From Dioszegia crocea (taxonomy: Eukaryota; Basidiomycota; Tremellomycetes; Tremellales; Bulleribasidiaceae), in the NCBI GenBank assembly GCA_001600615.1, contig BCKK01000006.1:1640296-1688665 (forward strand): a stretch of 48,370 nt of DNA, given 5' to 3'. The notes below the pieces were generated by a model that saw nothing but the letters and a program-made list of their open reading frames with translations, had not been told where the DNA came from and did no database searches. Position numbers and translations under genes: made by a program. Position 1 is the first letter of the stretch. Each line of letters opens with the position of its first letter. Below are positions 10,352 through 20,827 of the stretch, in pieces.

Positions 10352-12591
10352 CTATCCGTCGACATCGATGATCCTGATGATATCCGCCATCTTGGTGTGT
10401 AGCTCCATATGGCCCATTAACACGCTACTGACGTCCACATCCTGCACGCCGGGCTGCTCGACAGCGGCAAGACCAGCAGGTGAGAGACCGCTGTTTAGCG
10501 TCGCGGCTCGAGAGACAACCTCGTGGAGACTGGAGACCGTTAGCTCGTGATCGTGCTGATAGATTAAAGAGAAACTCACCGGACAACTCCCGACATGACC
10601 CAATCAGCGTCAGAATACGCGTTTACCAAACGCCTGGCTACGACACCTCGGCACTTCTGCCATTCCATCTCTGTCGGACCAGTCGGTAAAGAGATGAGGA
10701 AGGCTGATTCGACGTATTGCGGGATAGCGCTTGCGTTTGGGTCTTTGGAATCAGGAGCAGGGAGTGAGGAGAGGTAGAGTAACGCTTTGAAGATTGTCAA
10801 TGCGCCGAGGGAGGATCCAATCTGTCATGATCAGCACGAGGGGGCCATGTATAAGTATGAACAAGACCTACAAGGATCACTGGTCGTTCACCTTGAACTC
10901 GCTTTTCCAGAACTTCTCCCAATATCCGTCCTGCCTTGTTGGCCCGATCAACAGCTTGCATCCACGAGTTGTCGAGTGTGGTAGAGGCCATTCCATATGC
11001 AGTCCTGAGAATCAGTATCAAGCAGCTGTGGGAATCACTGCTCATTCTATGATTGGAAGTTTGACTTACATGGGCAATTTGACTGCAGCGAAATACGCAG
11101 CGAGGACTGTACGCTTGATGATTTCTCCCTTAACCTTGCCCTTGACCTTTGACCAAGCTACATTTATTAGCATATTGCGCATTCTCTACAGTCTCAATAG
11201 ATCAGCTTACCCCAAGAGTCGATCGTCCGTCCGGTCTTCAGCATCAAAGCCGTCTCAAAGCGAAGACAGTAGACGTCCCGACCATCCTGTAACCCTTTCC
11301 CAGCGTGATTTCCACCGCCAGCCTCGACATTCGCCTGATCTGCCGTCGTTGTTGGCGCATTCGAGCAAATTGCACGCCAAGCTGTGATCGCTTCAGTTGG
11401 CGAGACGGTCAACAGACCCGGGACGACAATGGTAGCGGTGAGCGATGGTGCCTTCTTGGCCTGTTTAAGGTCCTTCTCTTCTGGCGCAGCAGATTCGATA
11501 GGTCGGACGGAGGAGGAGGATGTCGAAGTGTGCGCGTCCAGATGTAGGCTTAGAAGCTTCTCCTCCAACTGATCTCGCTCCGCCTCAACCTTCTTCTCCA
11601 CATCAACCTGTTCCTCCTCTGTTGCCTTATCATCTGGTACCGCCTCTCCTACTCTCTCCACCACAGTCACATTCTGCTTGCCCTCGTCTCCCGCCTTCTT
11701 TTCTTCTGCATCCTTCTTCTGTCTCGCCTTGTATCGCTCCCTCGCAGCTTGCATCTCCTCCACCTCCTCTTTGGTCGGAGCAGTCCCCGCCCCAATTTCC
11801 AAGAAGGCAAACTCTTCAACCCCCTTCCACCTCTCCCGAACCCTCTTTCCAGCTAGTCCCCCACCACCCACACCGAACAGTGTTCCAAGCACGACCGGCG
11901 CAGCACCTCCAGCAAGTAGACCGCCGATCCCGAGTGGAGCCAGAAGGGCGGCAATGGCCGGAGCGGCCAACCCGCCTGTGACGCCGATAAGGAGACCGCC
12001 CGCAATGACACCCGCTCCAGTTGCCAATTTCCGACCTAGACTCCCTCCCCATCCTTGAGAGTGAGATGCTCGAGTACTCTCCACCTTATCTTCCGCCGGT
12101 TTCTGCCCATCGGCAGCTTGTAACGCCTTGAATAACGTACTTCCGAGGTGTTTCTCCGCTTCGGGCAAGTAAGAGCTTGGCTCCAGACCCAAGATATCGA
12201 GTGTACGATGAGCGAGTGATCGACAGAGAGGCGTATATCGTAACGCCTCCTCTTTATTCGCCTTAGCCTTCTCAGCCTCGACCGCCAGACTCGCCTCGAC
12301 AAGTATACCGGCCATCCGCTTCGAGTCTCCGGGAGACCATTCGGATCGCTGAGAATCCACAGACTCCCGGACGAGCTTGACATCCACCTCGCCAGGAAGA
12401 TTGCCAGTGTCAATCTCGACGAGCTTGGCTACGGATCGCAGCCAGGCGAGGGCGTTGTTGTTGTGCCATACTCGAGTCGCGGCGGACGGTGGGTAAGCGG
12501 GATGAACCGCTGCGCAGAGGGCAGCGAGACATAGCAGAAGTCGGGTCTGCTGAGCCAGCACAGGCTGTGCTGGAGGATTCGGATCTGCCAT
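10352..12591 (-). CDS. TMCO4-like DUF726 membrane-associated serine hydrolase
   Basis: Five exons (11211-12591, 11070-11157, 10872-11004, 10580-10821, 10352-10529) give 673 aa. I chose the ATG at 12591 (MADPNPPAQ); the longer open frame upstream begins only with GTG. Seen: an N-terminal helical region; a Gly/Ala-rich hydrophobic hairpin (GLLIGVTGGLAAPAIAALLA, then GLLAGGAAPVVLGTLFGVGG); a charged KKDAEEKKAGDE coiled coil; and an alpha/beta-hydrolase-like C-terminal half with the nucleophile elbow IGSSLGALT (Ser538). This order matches the DUF726/TMCO4 family; a yeast member is the putative lipase Mil1/YFL034W. Inferred: a lipase or esterase attached to an organelle membrane or trafficking coat. 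The elbow is created by splicing intron 10822-10871, which supports the model. Confidence 0.9.
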
Positions 12592-13069
12592 AGTGACAGC
12601 TACCAATGTTGAAAGACAGAAGCAACGGCGGAGACATGGATCCGAATTCACACGCGGATGGACCGTGACGTCATATTACCCCTTCCGGTTTCACCCGTTG
12701 GGCGTTTCAGACTTTGGTGGCAGTTGCAGCATTCCTCCATCGCTATGGTATGCTACTCGGGCACAGGGAGGTGGAACAATGGCCCAGGCGGTCAGTAAGC
12801 GATGAGAGGGCTCCCCAAAATGCTTGTAATGACAACGCGCGAAGCTCAGATATGGACAGCAGAACCACTAAGGGAGTTGTCTTACGTAAGGTCTCCGATC
12901 AACCAGGCTGGCGGGCATTTTTTGTTGTTGACTGTTGCTGTCATCGCTATCATCATGTCTAATCAACTCTAAAGGCCAGAGGGAATTGATCACCCCGAGG
13001 ACCACCCTTTTGCCCGCGAAACACTCATCATCCTATCGTACCGCTTGCCCCATAGGAGAAGGAGCAAAG
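12592..13069. promoter_or_regulatory. Bidirectional upstream region
   Basis: A 478-bp gap between the divergent DUF726 gene (minus) and the SET-domain gene (plus) must contain both promoters. A TGACGTCA-type site (GTGACGTCATA at 12665-12675) is present and could bind a bZIP/CREB-type factor; this is a motif match only. Confidence 0.45.
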
Positions 13070-15065
13070 ATGCCTGTACCTTCCGATCCGTACGCGTCTC
13101 TCGTCTCGTGGCTCGAGACGGACCATGAAGACTTCTACTCAGCCCTTGTCTGTCGCAATGTCTCAGGTTGGTTGACTCACTTGTTTACGAAAGTTTTTAT
13201 CTGGGTGTTGAACTATAATCAGGCGCTGGTAGAGGAATGTTTGTCTCGAGAGACATTGCGGTACGTCAACACTGTTTTGACTTCATCGGAATATCAGCTT
13301 ATTCCTAAGGGCGGTGAAACGCTGCTTCAAGTGCCCGCATCCGCATTGCTCAACCCTCTAACTCTTCGAGCTTCGCCTCTGAATACCATACCAGCTTGGG
13401 TCTTCCCGCTCACCGCCGCTGATCGATCTACCGGACCTACGAAGCGCAGACGGCAATCTCTCACCCCAACCCGTCTGGACACTACTCAACTACTCGCTTT
13501 GCATCTGCTACTCTCGCGGGATCCCGCTGGTCGACATGTGTCCGCATGGCAAAGCTACTTTGCAACGCTACCGGACTTTGAAGGCTGGCACCCTTTGACC
13601 TGGTTCTACGGTGGTCGGGGCCAAGGAGGGAATGGTGGTTGGGATGAACTCCTGGAGTGTTTGACTGTGGAGGCGAAGGAGAAGCTGCAGGAGGTCAGAC
13701 GGAGATATATGGACGATTGTGAGGTCCTTAAAGGGGTACTCGTGAGTTTTGTCATCGGATGTATGCTCTCCACCCTGTATCGAAGCTGATCTTCAGCGTG
13801 AAGAAGAGCCTTTTGCCGAGCAGAACTTGCTGGGTGTTCTGACCGAGTCCGACTTCCTATGGGCGTGGCTTAATGGTACGTGATCATTCAATACCTTCAA
13901 AGCCCAAACGATCAACACTTTTGGATCGATCTTGACCGCATGTGCTAGGCTGACCGGCAGTCAACACCCGTACCGTTTCCATTCCCCTCGACATCCCTGG
14001 TAATCCCTCCCTACAAAATCACACTCTCGTCCCTGTACTCGACATGCTCAACCACACATCCTGCTCTACGGCACAAATCCCACATCCTCGACAATTCCCC
14101 TCATCATCTACCGTATCAGCCCATACCCGCGCCAAGGTGCCCGCCGCTACCGGACCCAGACCTGGAGTCCCTAGCCGAGATGTCGGCCCGCTGATTCCGG
14201 GCAAGATCGGGTTCCGCTTAGTGGCGCCTCACAAGGGACTTCGAGCGGGCGATGAGGTGCTGTTCGAGTATGGAAGTCATAGCTCGGCTATGCTCTTTGC
14301 CGAGTATGGATTTGTGGAGGGGCCGTATCGAGGTCTGGCGGCTGGCGATTTTAGTCCAGGTCGGGAGGGGGAGAGGGGATCGAATGAGCGTACTGCGGAC
14401 CGGGGAGGCGATGAATCCGGATGGCTGACGAAGGAGCATGGATGCGTGGATCTGGGAGATCTGGTCAAGGATTTGTGGTTGACGAAGGGCATGACGGATG
14501 AAGACAGGTCTGAAAGGGTGGAGGTGCTTGGAGCTCTGAGCTGCATGAAGTGAGTCCTCTTTATGATCTTGAATCAGCCTCTTGTGCGATCGTAGCTGAC
14601 AATACCAGTCGACACGTCATCCATACCACCCCTTCCCCACCCCATCCATCCCACGCTCTACTCATGGCCCTTCGGGTTCTTCACCTTCCACCCCACTCGC
14701 CAAAACTCAACCCAATACGAAGTGGCCGCGTGTGCTACATTTCCCAGGCGAATGAGTCGGCTACATTACAGTCGCTCCACGCAATATGCCTCAGCGCACA
14801 TACTAGGGCGATAGAGGGATTGAAGCGGGTGCAGACTCTGCGTCAACGGGCAGATAATGTACGGCGGGCTCTGAGTGAGAGTCGAGAAGTTGAAAAATTC
14901 CCGAGTGGAAACAAGGGGCGGAAACCACAATCACCGCCTCGATTCACCGGGATAGAGGGGCTGGATGATGGAGTCTGGTCTGGACTAGAGGACATGTGGC
15001 AAGAGGAGATGGAGGTGGTGGGTGCGGTCTTGAGGCGGATAGATCGCGGGGAGACGGACTGGTAG
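13070..15065 (+). CDS. SET-domain protein lysine methyltransferase (RuBisCO-LSMT/SETD6 type)
   Basis: Six exons (13070-13166, 13223-13260, 13310-13741, 13797-13875, 13961-14549, 14609-15065) give 563 aa. The first two introns (56 and 49 nt) are needed: without them the frame stays open but reads nonsense, while splicing gives the SET opening SGAGRGMFVSRDIAGGETLL. Further SET landmarks are the N-H pair in VLDMLNHTS (Asn246-His247) and the late Tyr in LFEYGSHS (Tyr319). A long insert, as in the RuBisCO-LSMT, SETD3/SETD6 and yeast RKM families, separates the two halves of the domain. Known: these enzymes methylate lysines on ribosomal proteins, translation factors or other non-histone targets using S-adenosylmethionine. 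The substrate here is unknown. No signal peptide is seen, so it is probably cytosolic or nuclear. Confidence 0.88.
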
Positions 15066-15406
15066 ATGGTGAAAGCGGATTTCTTGATTTTCGAACGGAT
15101 ATTTAGACTGGATCGTAGATTTTTGGGCACTCTATCTTGCGGTCTGGAAGCTTCTTGTACTCTATGTAACACCTTGTCTGTCTTGACTCTTCCTGATCTG
15201 GTATTGGTTCGATCGGTTCATGGCGGTGTTGGTATCACCCTCGCGCGTCGGATCATAGAGCGTCAGGCTACGATGCAACAGGATGTAGCGAGTAGAGGAG
15301 TCACCAATGTGACTTGCTCCGCTTCTATGTAGCTTGTGCTCGCTGGGAGTACCCAAGTGCAATGGCGATTATATGCATATGCCAATTTTATACTACCTTC
15401 CCGAAT
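15066..15406. other. Convergent intergenic region
   Basis: A 341-bp space between the 3' ends of the SET gene (plus) and the siderophore-transporter gene (minus). No gene or repeat is seen. Confidence 0.45.
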
Positions 15407-17861
15407 CTAATGTTGCTGGTGCAGAGCCTGGGCAGGTGCGATACCTAGATCCCGCCTGGCAGCCTCCTCAATAGCCTGAACCTTCTCCCGGATCAAAGTC
15501 TCGTCCGTCTCCTCCTCTGAACGCATGACGATCTCCTTGTCCTCAATAGCGTTGTGGCGCTTGTCGAGGTAGAAGTTGGAGGTGAAGAATCCGGCAACGA
15601 CGGGAACGGCAGTGAGGATGAGAGCTGCTAGGAAAATGTAGTGTCCGGCTTCGAGGTAGGCTGGGCAAGTTAGCGCATGGCCCGAGATAGAGGAGTGAAT
15701 CGGGAACTCACCAGCAATCACTTTGTCTCTTGGCTCAGCCAATCGAGCGACAACCTGACTACCGTAGATCTCGGCGATTTGGGTTGAGTTGAGAACGTCG
15801 CCGAGATGTTTGTTCAATGCCTCGGGTAGACGGTTGGTCCAGATCGAAGCACCGATAGCAGCGCCAACAGCTCCACCGGCCTGAGTCCAGAGGTTGAGGA
15901 GAGAGATGGCGAGGGCGGTATCTTGGTGAGGGACACTGGCCTGCGCGGCGAGCATAGAGCCAATGACGGAGAAACCACCGCCTGCAGATCCGAGGATTTG
16001 GGACATGACAAGGACAGCGTCGGTGGGGGTCTTTGATGCTTGGAAGACAAGGGCATTTCCACTGAAATGTCAGCGAGGAACAAATCAAGTGACAGTAGAG
16101 CTTACATGAGACGAAGGAATAGTCCGACAAGTTGGATCCACTTGTATCTGTGAGTCCATCGCTGCAAGAGACCGGCAATGATACCGAAGAAGCACAGTCC
16201 GACGGTGAGAATGTTGGAGAAGAAGGTGTAGTTTCGGTCCTGGCAGTGTCAGCATGTGATGACGTTGTGCGGAAAGCCAGACTTACGCTCCAGTCAGTGA
16301 CGATGTAGACCCAAGAATTCCAGTAGGTACCGGCAACGTAGTATGAAAGGAAGTAGAACTGTAGGTCAGCATTGGGAATTGCAGATATGATCCGAAGGAA
16401 GTGAAACTTACAAAGTCGATAATGCAGGAGCAGATCTGCGACATCAGCAAAGTGCAACAAAAGGGAAGATGGGCTAAGACTTACCAAACTTCGGTTGAGG
16501 ACTCGCTTGGGCATAATGGGGTATTTCGCCAACTTCCACTCATACCCGATGAAGACAATCCAGAGTACAGCTCCAATGACGAACATGGCGATGATTCGAG
16601 CTGTGCTATCAGCTGAGATTCAGAGCTTCTAGACGGTTAGACTTACGGTTACTGTAACCACCATCCATGGTAGCGGCGATGGTAGCGGGGACGAGAAGCA
16701 GACCGAAGGAGAAGGCAAGGAGGATCAACCCAATGACGTCGGTACGGTGGAAGTAGTAGATGGCCAGTTGCATGCGTGTCTGCTTGGGTTCCATGCCCTT
16801 GATGAGTTGGCGGCGAGCGTATGACGATGATGCCAGGGATAGGGCTGGGTCCATCAGCAGCGTCTCAAAGTCAAGACAGGAATGACTCACCTCCAGTTCG
16901 GCGGGCCTTACGGTCGGCCCAGAAGAGCACGACCAAAGCAGGGGCGATGCAGACAGGAACAAGGATGATGAACATTCCGTACTATAGGTCAGCGCATGTC
17001 GGAGTAAAGATTTGAAACCAACTGACGCCCCATCTCCAGCCATTCTCGGTAAAGGCGGAGATACCCTCGGTGATATATCCAGCAATGAAGGCGTTGAGGA
17101 TGAAAGGCGATGCCATGAGACTGTTGACGAGTCCACGGTTCTGCAGGTTGGTCATGTCGGCAACGACGATGGTGTTGACTAATGAATCAGCTCAGTCTCT
17201 ATCAGAGCTGAATTGAACTCACTCAAGCTGATACCGGTGTTGCCGATTGTGAAGAGCACCTCACCTGAAAATCAGCTGTATCCATAAACAGTTAAGGATG
17301 GAGACTTACCACCAGCAACTTCTCCCACGGTCTTAGATGAAGCGACGAGGATGTAGCCCAAGCAGTAGAAGAGCACAGCAGCAGTGTAGGCAGCTGGTCG
17401 ACTGGATAGATCACACAGCTTGGCGATGATGGGCTGAGCGATGGAGGCTACGAGACCGTTGATGACACCGATGGTACCCAGAGCGGCATGTCGAGAGAAG
17501 GAGGAAGTAGCGAATCCGAGGTCTGGGCTCATGAGCAAAAGATCATAGTACAAGATGGACGCAAAACTCACAGACCCAGGTAGTACTCTGACTCAAAGCG
17601 TAGATGTAGGCAATCAGACCGATACTGGCCCATAGCAGAACCAGCTTCCACCCTCTACCAAAGACAAGGTCTGCATGGTCAGCAAGTGAACGCTCAGTCT
17701 ATTCTACAAGCAGACTTACAGAGAGCTTCAATACGAGTCACACCCTCATCCTGGTCATCCTCAGAGGCGAAAGACACCTTGTCGTGCTCGAGGACATGGC
17801 GGTTGAGGTCATCTCCCAGGGGGAGGTCCTTAGACTTTTCGTGCTCGTGCTCGGCAGACAT
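15407..17861 (-). CDS. MFS siderophore-iron transporter (SIT/ARN family)
   Basis: Thirteen exons sum to 628 aa: 17720-17861, 17572-17670, 17310-17522, 17223-17264, 17027-17178, 16891-16981, 16647-16844, 16485-16600, 16412-16435, 16287-16358, 16106-16239, 15712-16061, 15407-15660. All twelve introns are 44-53 nt. Seen: a charged cytosolic N-terminus with DEGVTRIEAL, then spans containing the SIT-type sequences SSRPAAYTAAVLFYCLGYIL and VAGGEVLFTIGNTG, and a long C-terminal tail. The length fits the 14-span fungal siderophore transporters (yeast ARN, S. pombe Str). Known: these plasma-membrane proton symporters import ferric siderophores and are usually repressed by iron. Which siderophore is unknown. 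I see no certain GATA-repressor (ATCWGATAA) site in the 630 bp upstream. A decayed tandem copy lies just upstream on the same strand. Confidence 0.9.
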
Positions 17862-18494
17862 GGCCAAGAGATGTGAGAGTGCAGAAGAGATGGGGGTAAA
17901 AAACGACAGTGGAGCGAGCTAGATATATCTGCCGAGCCACGGCCGACTGGAACGAAAATTTGCCATACCGGTAAACCCTGTCAGTGGCTTAGCGAAGCTC
18001 CGCGGCACTTGCCATGACTCCCAGACGCTGCGCCTTCCAAGCTATTCGGCCGATTCAGAGGTATGCGGATCAGCAAGAAATTCTTCTTCGGGTGCGGGAA
18101 AAGGGGGGGTTTGGTTATCTGATTAGAAGATGGCGGCGTATGCTCAGGGTTCTTAGCGCGTCTCGCAGTTATCTGATAAAGACGACAGGCGGGTCCACGC
18201 AGGATCCATGCCGGAAGGATGCCAAGACACGGCTGTGAATAGATCAGGGGAGGAGTTTCGGATTGCCATCGGCCGAGGTATTCCCGCCGGTGATTTTGTC
18301 ACAACTGGGAGTGTGGCACTATTCAATGGCTCATCCACAGCGCGCTGTGTCGAGCAAGTTGATGGCCGATGGGCCATATACATTCTATGCACACTATAAG
18401 TATGCGTACGGCACAGAGACCTGAGAACCCCTCTTCTAAACACCTCCCCATCATCTCGGCCGAGCCTCCCCAATCTCCCCAATCCCAAAACCAG
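17862..18494. promoter_or_regulatory. Upstream region of the siderophore transporter
   Basis: 633 bp between the intact transporter start and the 3' end of its decayed paralogue. Short TATCTGATT/TATCTGATA-like elements occur near 18115-18123 and 18170-18179; these contain GATA-type cores (rc TATCAGATA) and are plausible but unproven sites for an iron-responsive GATA factor. No gene is seen. Confidence 0.4.
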
Positions 18495-20827
18495 TCACGT
18501 CAACCCTTCGAATTCAGCCGCTCTCTCCCTGATCAGTAGCTCATCGGTCTCCTCCTCGAACCGCTTCCTTCCCGCGATGGTGCTGCGCCGAGTGCCGAGA
18601 TAGAAGTCGGGGGTGAGGAGACCGAAAATGGGGGAAGCCGATATGAGGATAAGAGCGGCGAGGAAGGCTTTTCGTGATATGCTAGAAGGGATCAGCACAG
18701 AGCGGGACTCGACAGAGAATGAACATACCAGTAGATTATAGATAACGCGTTCCGGCCACCCGAGCAACTGCCACACTTCCTTAGATCTCGGCGATCTCGG
18801 TCGGATCGAGCGTGGGTCCCGAAGAGAGGTCGAGGGCGAGGGGAAGCCGTTGAGTCCAGATAGACGCGCCGAGACTACACACACTTGAGCTGCCCCTTAT
18901 AGCCCAGAAGTTGAGATGGGCGATAGCTGAGGCGGTATCCTGATGAGGAGCACTGGCCTGCATGGCGACTAAAGAGCCGACCAAAGCCATGGCCCCGCCC
19001 GCGACATCCATAATCTGCGCCCTGACGAGAATGACATCGGGCGGATCGGTAGATGCGCGGAGAACTAGCCCAACTGTTCTGCTCCTATCAGCTTTTGCTA
19101 GTTGTATGGTTGAAGTAAGGACTTACACAAGGCGCAGACACAAACGCGCGAATTAAACCCATTTGTAGCGGTGTGTCAACCGAAAGACCGCGCCTGTAAT
19201 AAGGCCAAAGACACATAGACCGACTGTGTGTTTGTCGGAGAAGGCGTAGTTTGGAGTCTGCAATGTCAGCAAGAGCCTCGTGACACCGGAGAAATTTGAC
19301 CTACGGACCAGTCTTCACGACGAGCCAGTCCGTGTTGGAGACGGTTGAGGATAGGAACAGTGACTGCAAGTCAGCTGAGTGATACTTTAGAGGTAGAAGA
19401 GACTGACAGATTTCATGACACGCGAGCAAGTCTACAGAATCCGCAGTGTCGCAAGACCGGTAGGATATGACTTGCCAGATTCCGCTTCATAATACGCTCG
19501 GGCATGATTGGATTTCTGGCAAAGCGCCATTCCCAGCCGGCAAAAGACGAATCATAGAGATCCACCGACGCAGAACATGGCGATGATGGAAGCTGAATCA
19601 TCAGCTATTTGTAAAATTTGGATGATCGAACCAACCCACGATTTCCTGTAACCCTCGGGTACGAGCAATAGCTTGAAGGTGACGGCTAGCAGGGTCAAGC
19701 CGATATCCATTCGGTGAAACCAGTATGTGACTGATCCTGAGAGGGACTGTGCGGGCTCGGTGCCTCTGAGCAGCAGGAGATGGGCGTACGACAACAATGT
19801 CAGGAATGAGGCTGATTCGTCAATTTCGCTCTGACAAGACTATTGAGAAGTACATACCTCCTGTTCTTCGGGCTTTTCGGTCGGCGCAAGGAAGGACAAA
19901 GAAGAAGACGGAGAGACGTATACTGGTACTGGGATGGTAGACATCACATACTGGATGTCAGCTACATTTGAAAACAATTGTAGAAGAACTCACACCCCCT
20001 CTATCGCCAACCATTCTTAGTGAAAGCTGAGATACATTGGGTGATGACTCCAGCGACGAACGCATTGATGACGGAATGTGAGTCTTTGATGCTGTAGACG
20101 AGTCGCGGTGCTCGAGATTGAACCAATCGGCGGCGATGATGATGATTCCTGGCAATCAGCATACAGCTTGAAGGGTTAAGATACGACCTACTGAGACCAA
20201 GACCCTGCTTTCCGATCTCGGAGATAACTTGACCTGTAGAATTAGCCATAAGTTCGGGCTCTGTGGGGAAACCGGACACACCTGCTGCAACTTCGGTCGG
20301 TGAGAGTAACGGCGGTGATTGCTGAGCCGACAATGTACAAGATGACCGAAGCGCGGAAAGCTGCCGGCCAGCTTGTCAAGTCGCAGATCCTGACAATGAT
20401 AGGCGGAGCGATAGCAGAGACAATCTCATCGATGATGTCAACCTTGCCCAGTGCGGCGTGGGAAGCGTAGACAGTGATGGCGAACTGGAGATCTGGGAAA
20501 TCAGCAACTGGTATAGCTTTGGCAATGACCGAAAACTCAAACACTCACGTTGTACTCTTGCTCAGAAGCTGGACTTTGGTGATGAGACCAATAGTCGCCC
20601 AAAGTAGGATCACCTGCCAGCTTTCGCCAAAGACCAGATCTATGGTAGTCAGCTCTAGTCAGAAACTCTTGGGAATTTGACTTACACACCGTTTCAACAT
20701 GGGTAACAACCTTGTCCTTGTTCACCAACACTACCGCCTTGAGCTCGTCCGGCAGGATTCTCTCTTCAGTATCATCTGCTGAGATCTCTTCCGAGTTGTC
20801 GCTCTGCATTTCGGCTTGAGCGGACAT
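18495..20827 (-). pseudogene. Decayed tandem copy of the siderophore transporter
   Basis: Fragments along the whole stretch match the intact neighbour in order and strand: an N-terminus opening MSAQAEMQSDNSEE, then YASHAALGKVDIIDE, QVISEIGKQGLGL, VINAFVAGVITQ, the block MQASAPHQDTASAIAHLNFW, SIWTQRLPLALD, and a C-terminal LAALILISASP...FYLGTRR. Intron positions and splice signals are still recognisable. Lesions I can see include a frameshift near 20297-20303 (before TEVAAG), another near 20100, an in-frame TAG at 20001-20003 where the intact copy reads WRWG, a frameshift around 19500-19570 (before EWRFARNPIMPE), and TAA at 18781-18783 in place of the Tyr in AEIYGSQ. It cannot encode a full transporter. 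I infer an old tandem duplication followed by loss, as divergence between the copies is large. Confidence 0.88.

Noticed and set aside
11520..12058. Overlapping plus-strand open frames of 153 and 126 codons rich in Pro and Ser
   Set aside because: They are the antisense of the long DUF726 exon; Pro/Ser richness is what the reverse of its Gly/Ala/Glu-rich code produces.
18495..20827. Repeat-induced point mutation as the cause of decay of the second siderophore transporter
   Set aside because: The visible lesions are mostly frameshifts, and the stops are not enriched for C-to-T changes; the intact copy shows none.
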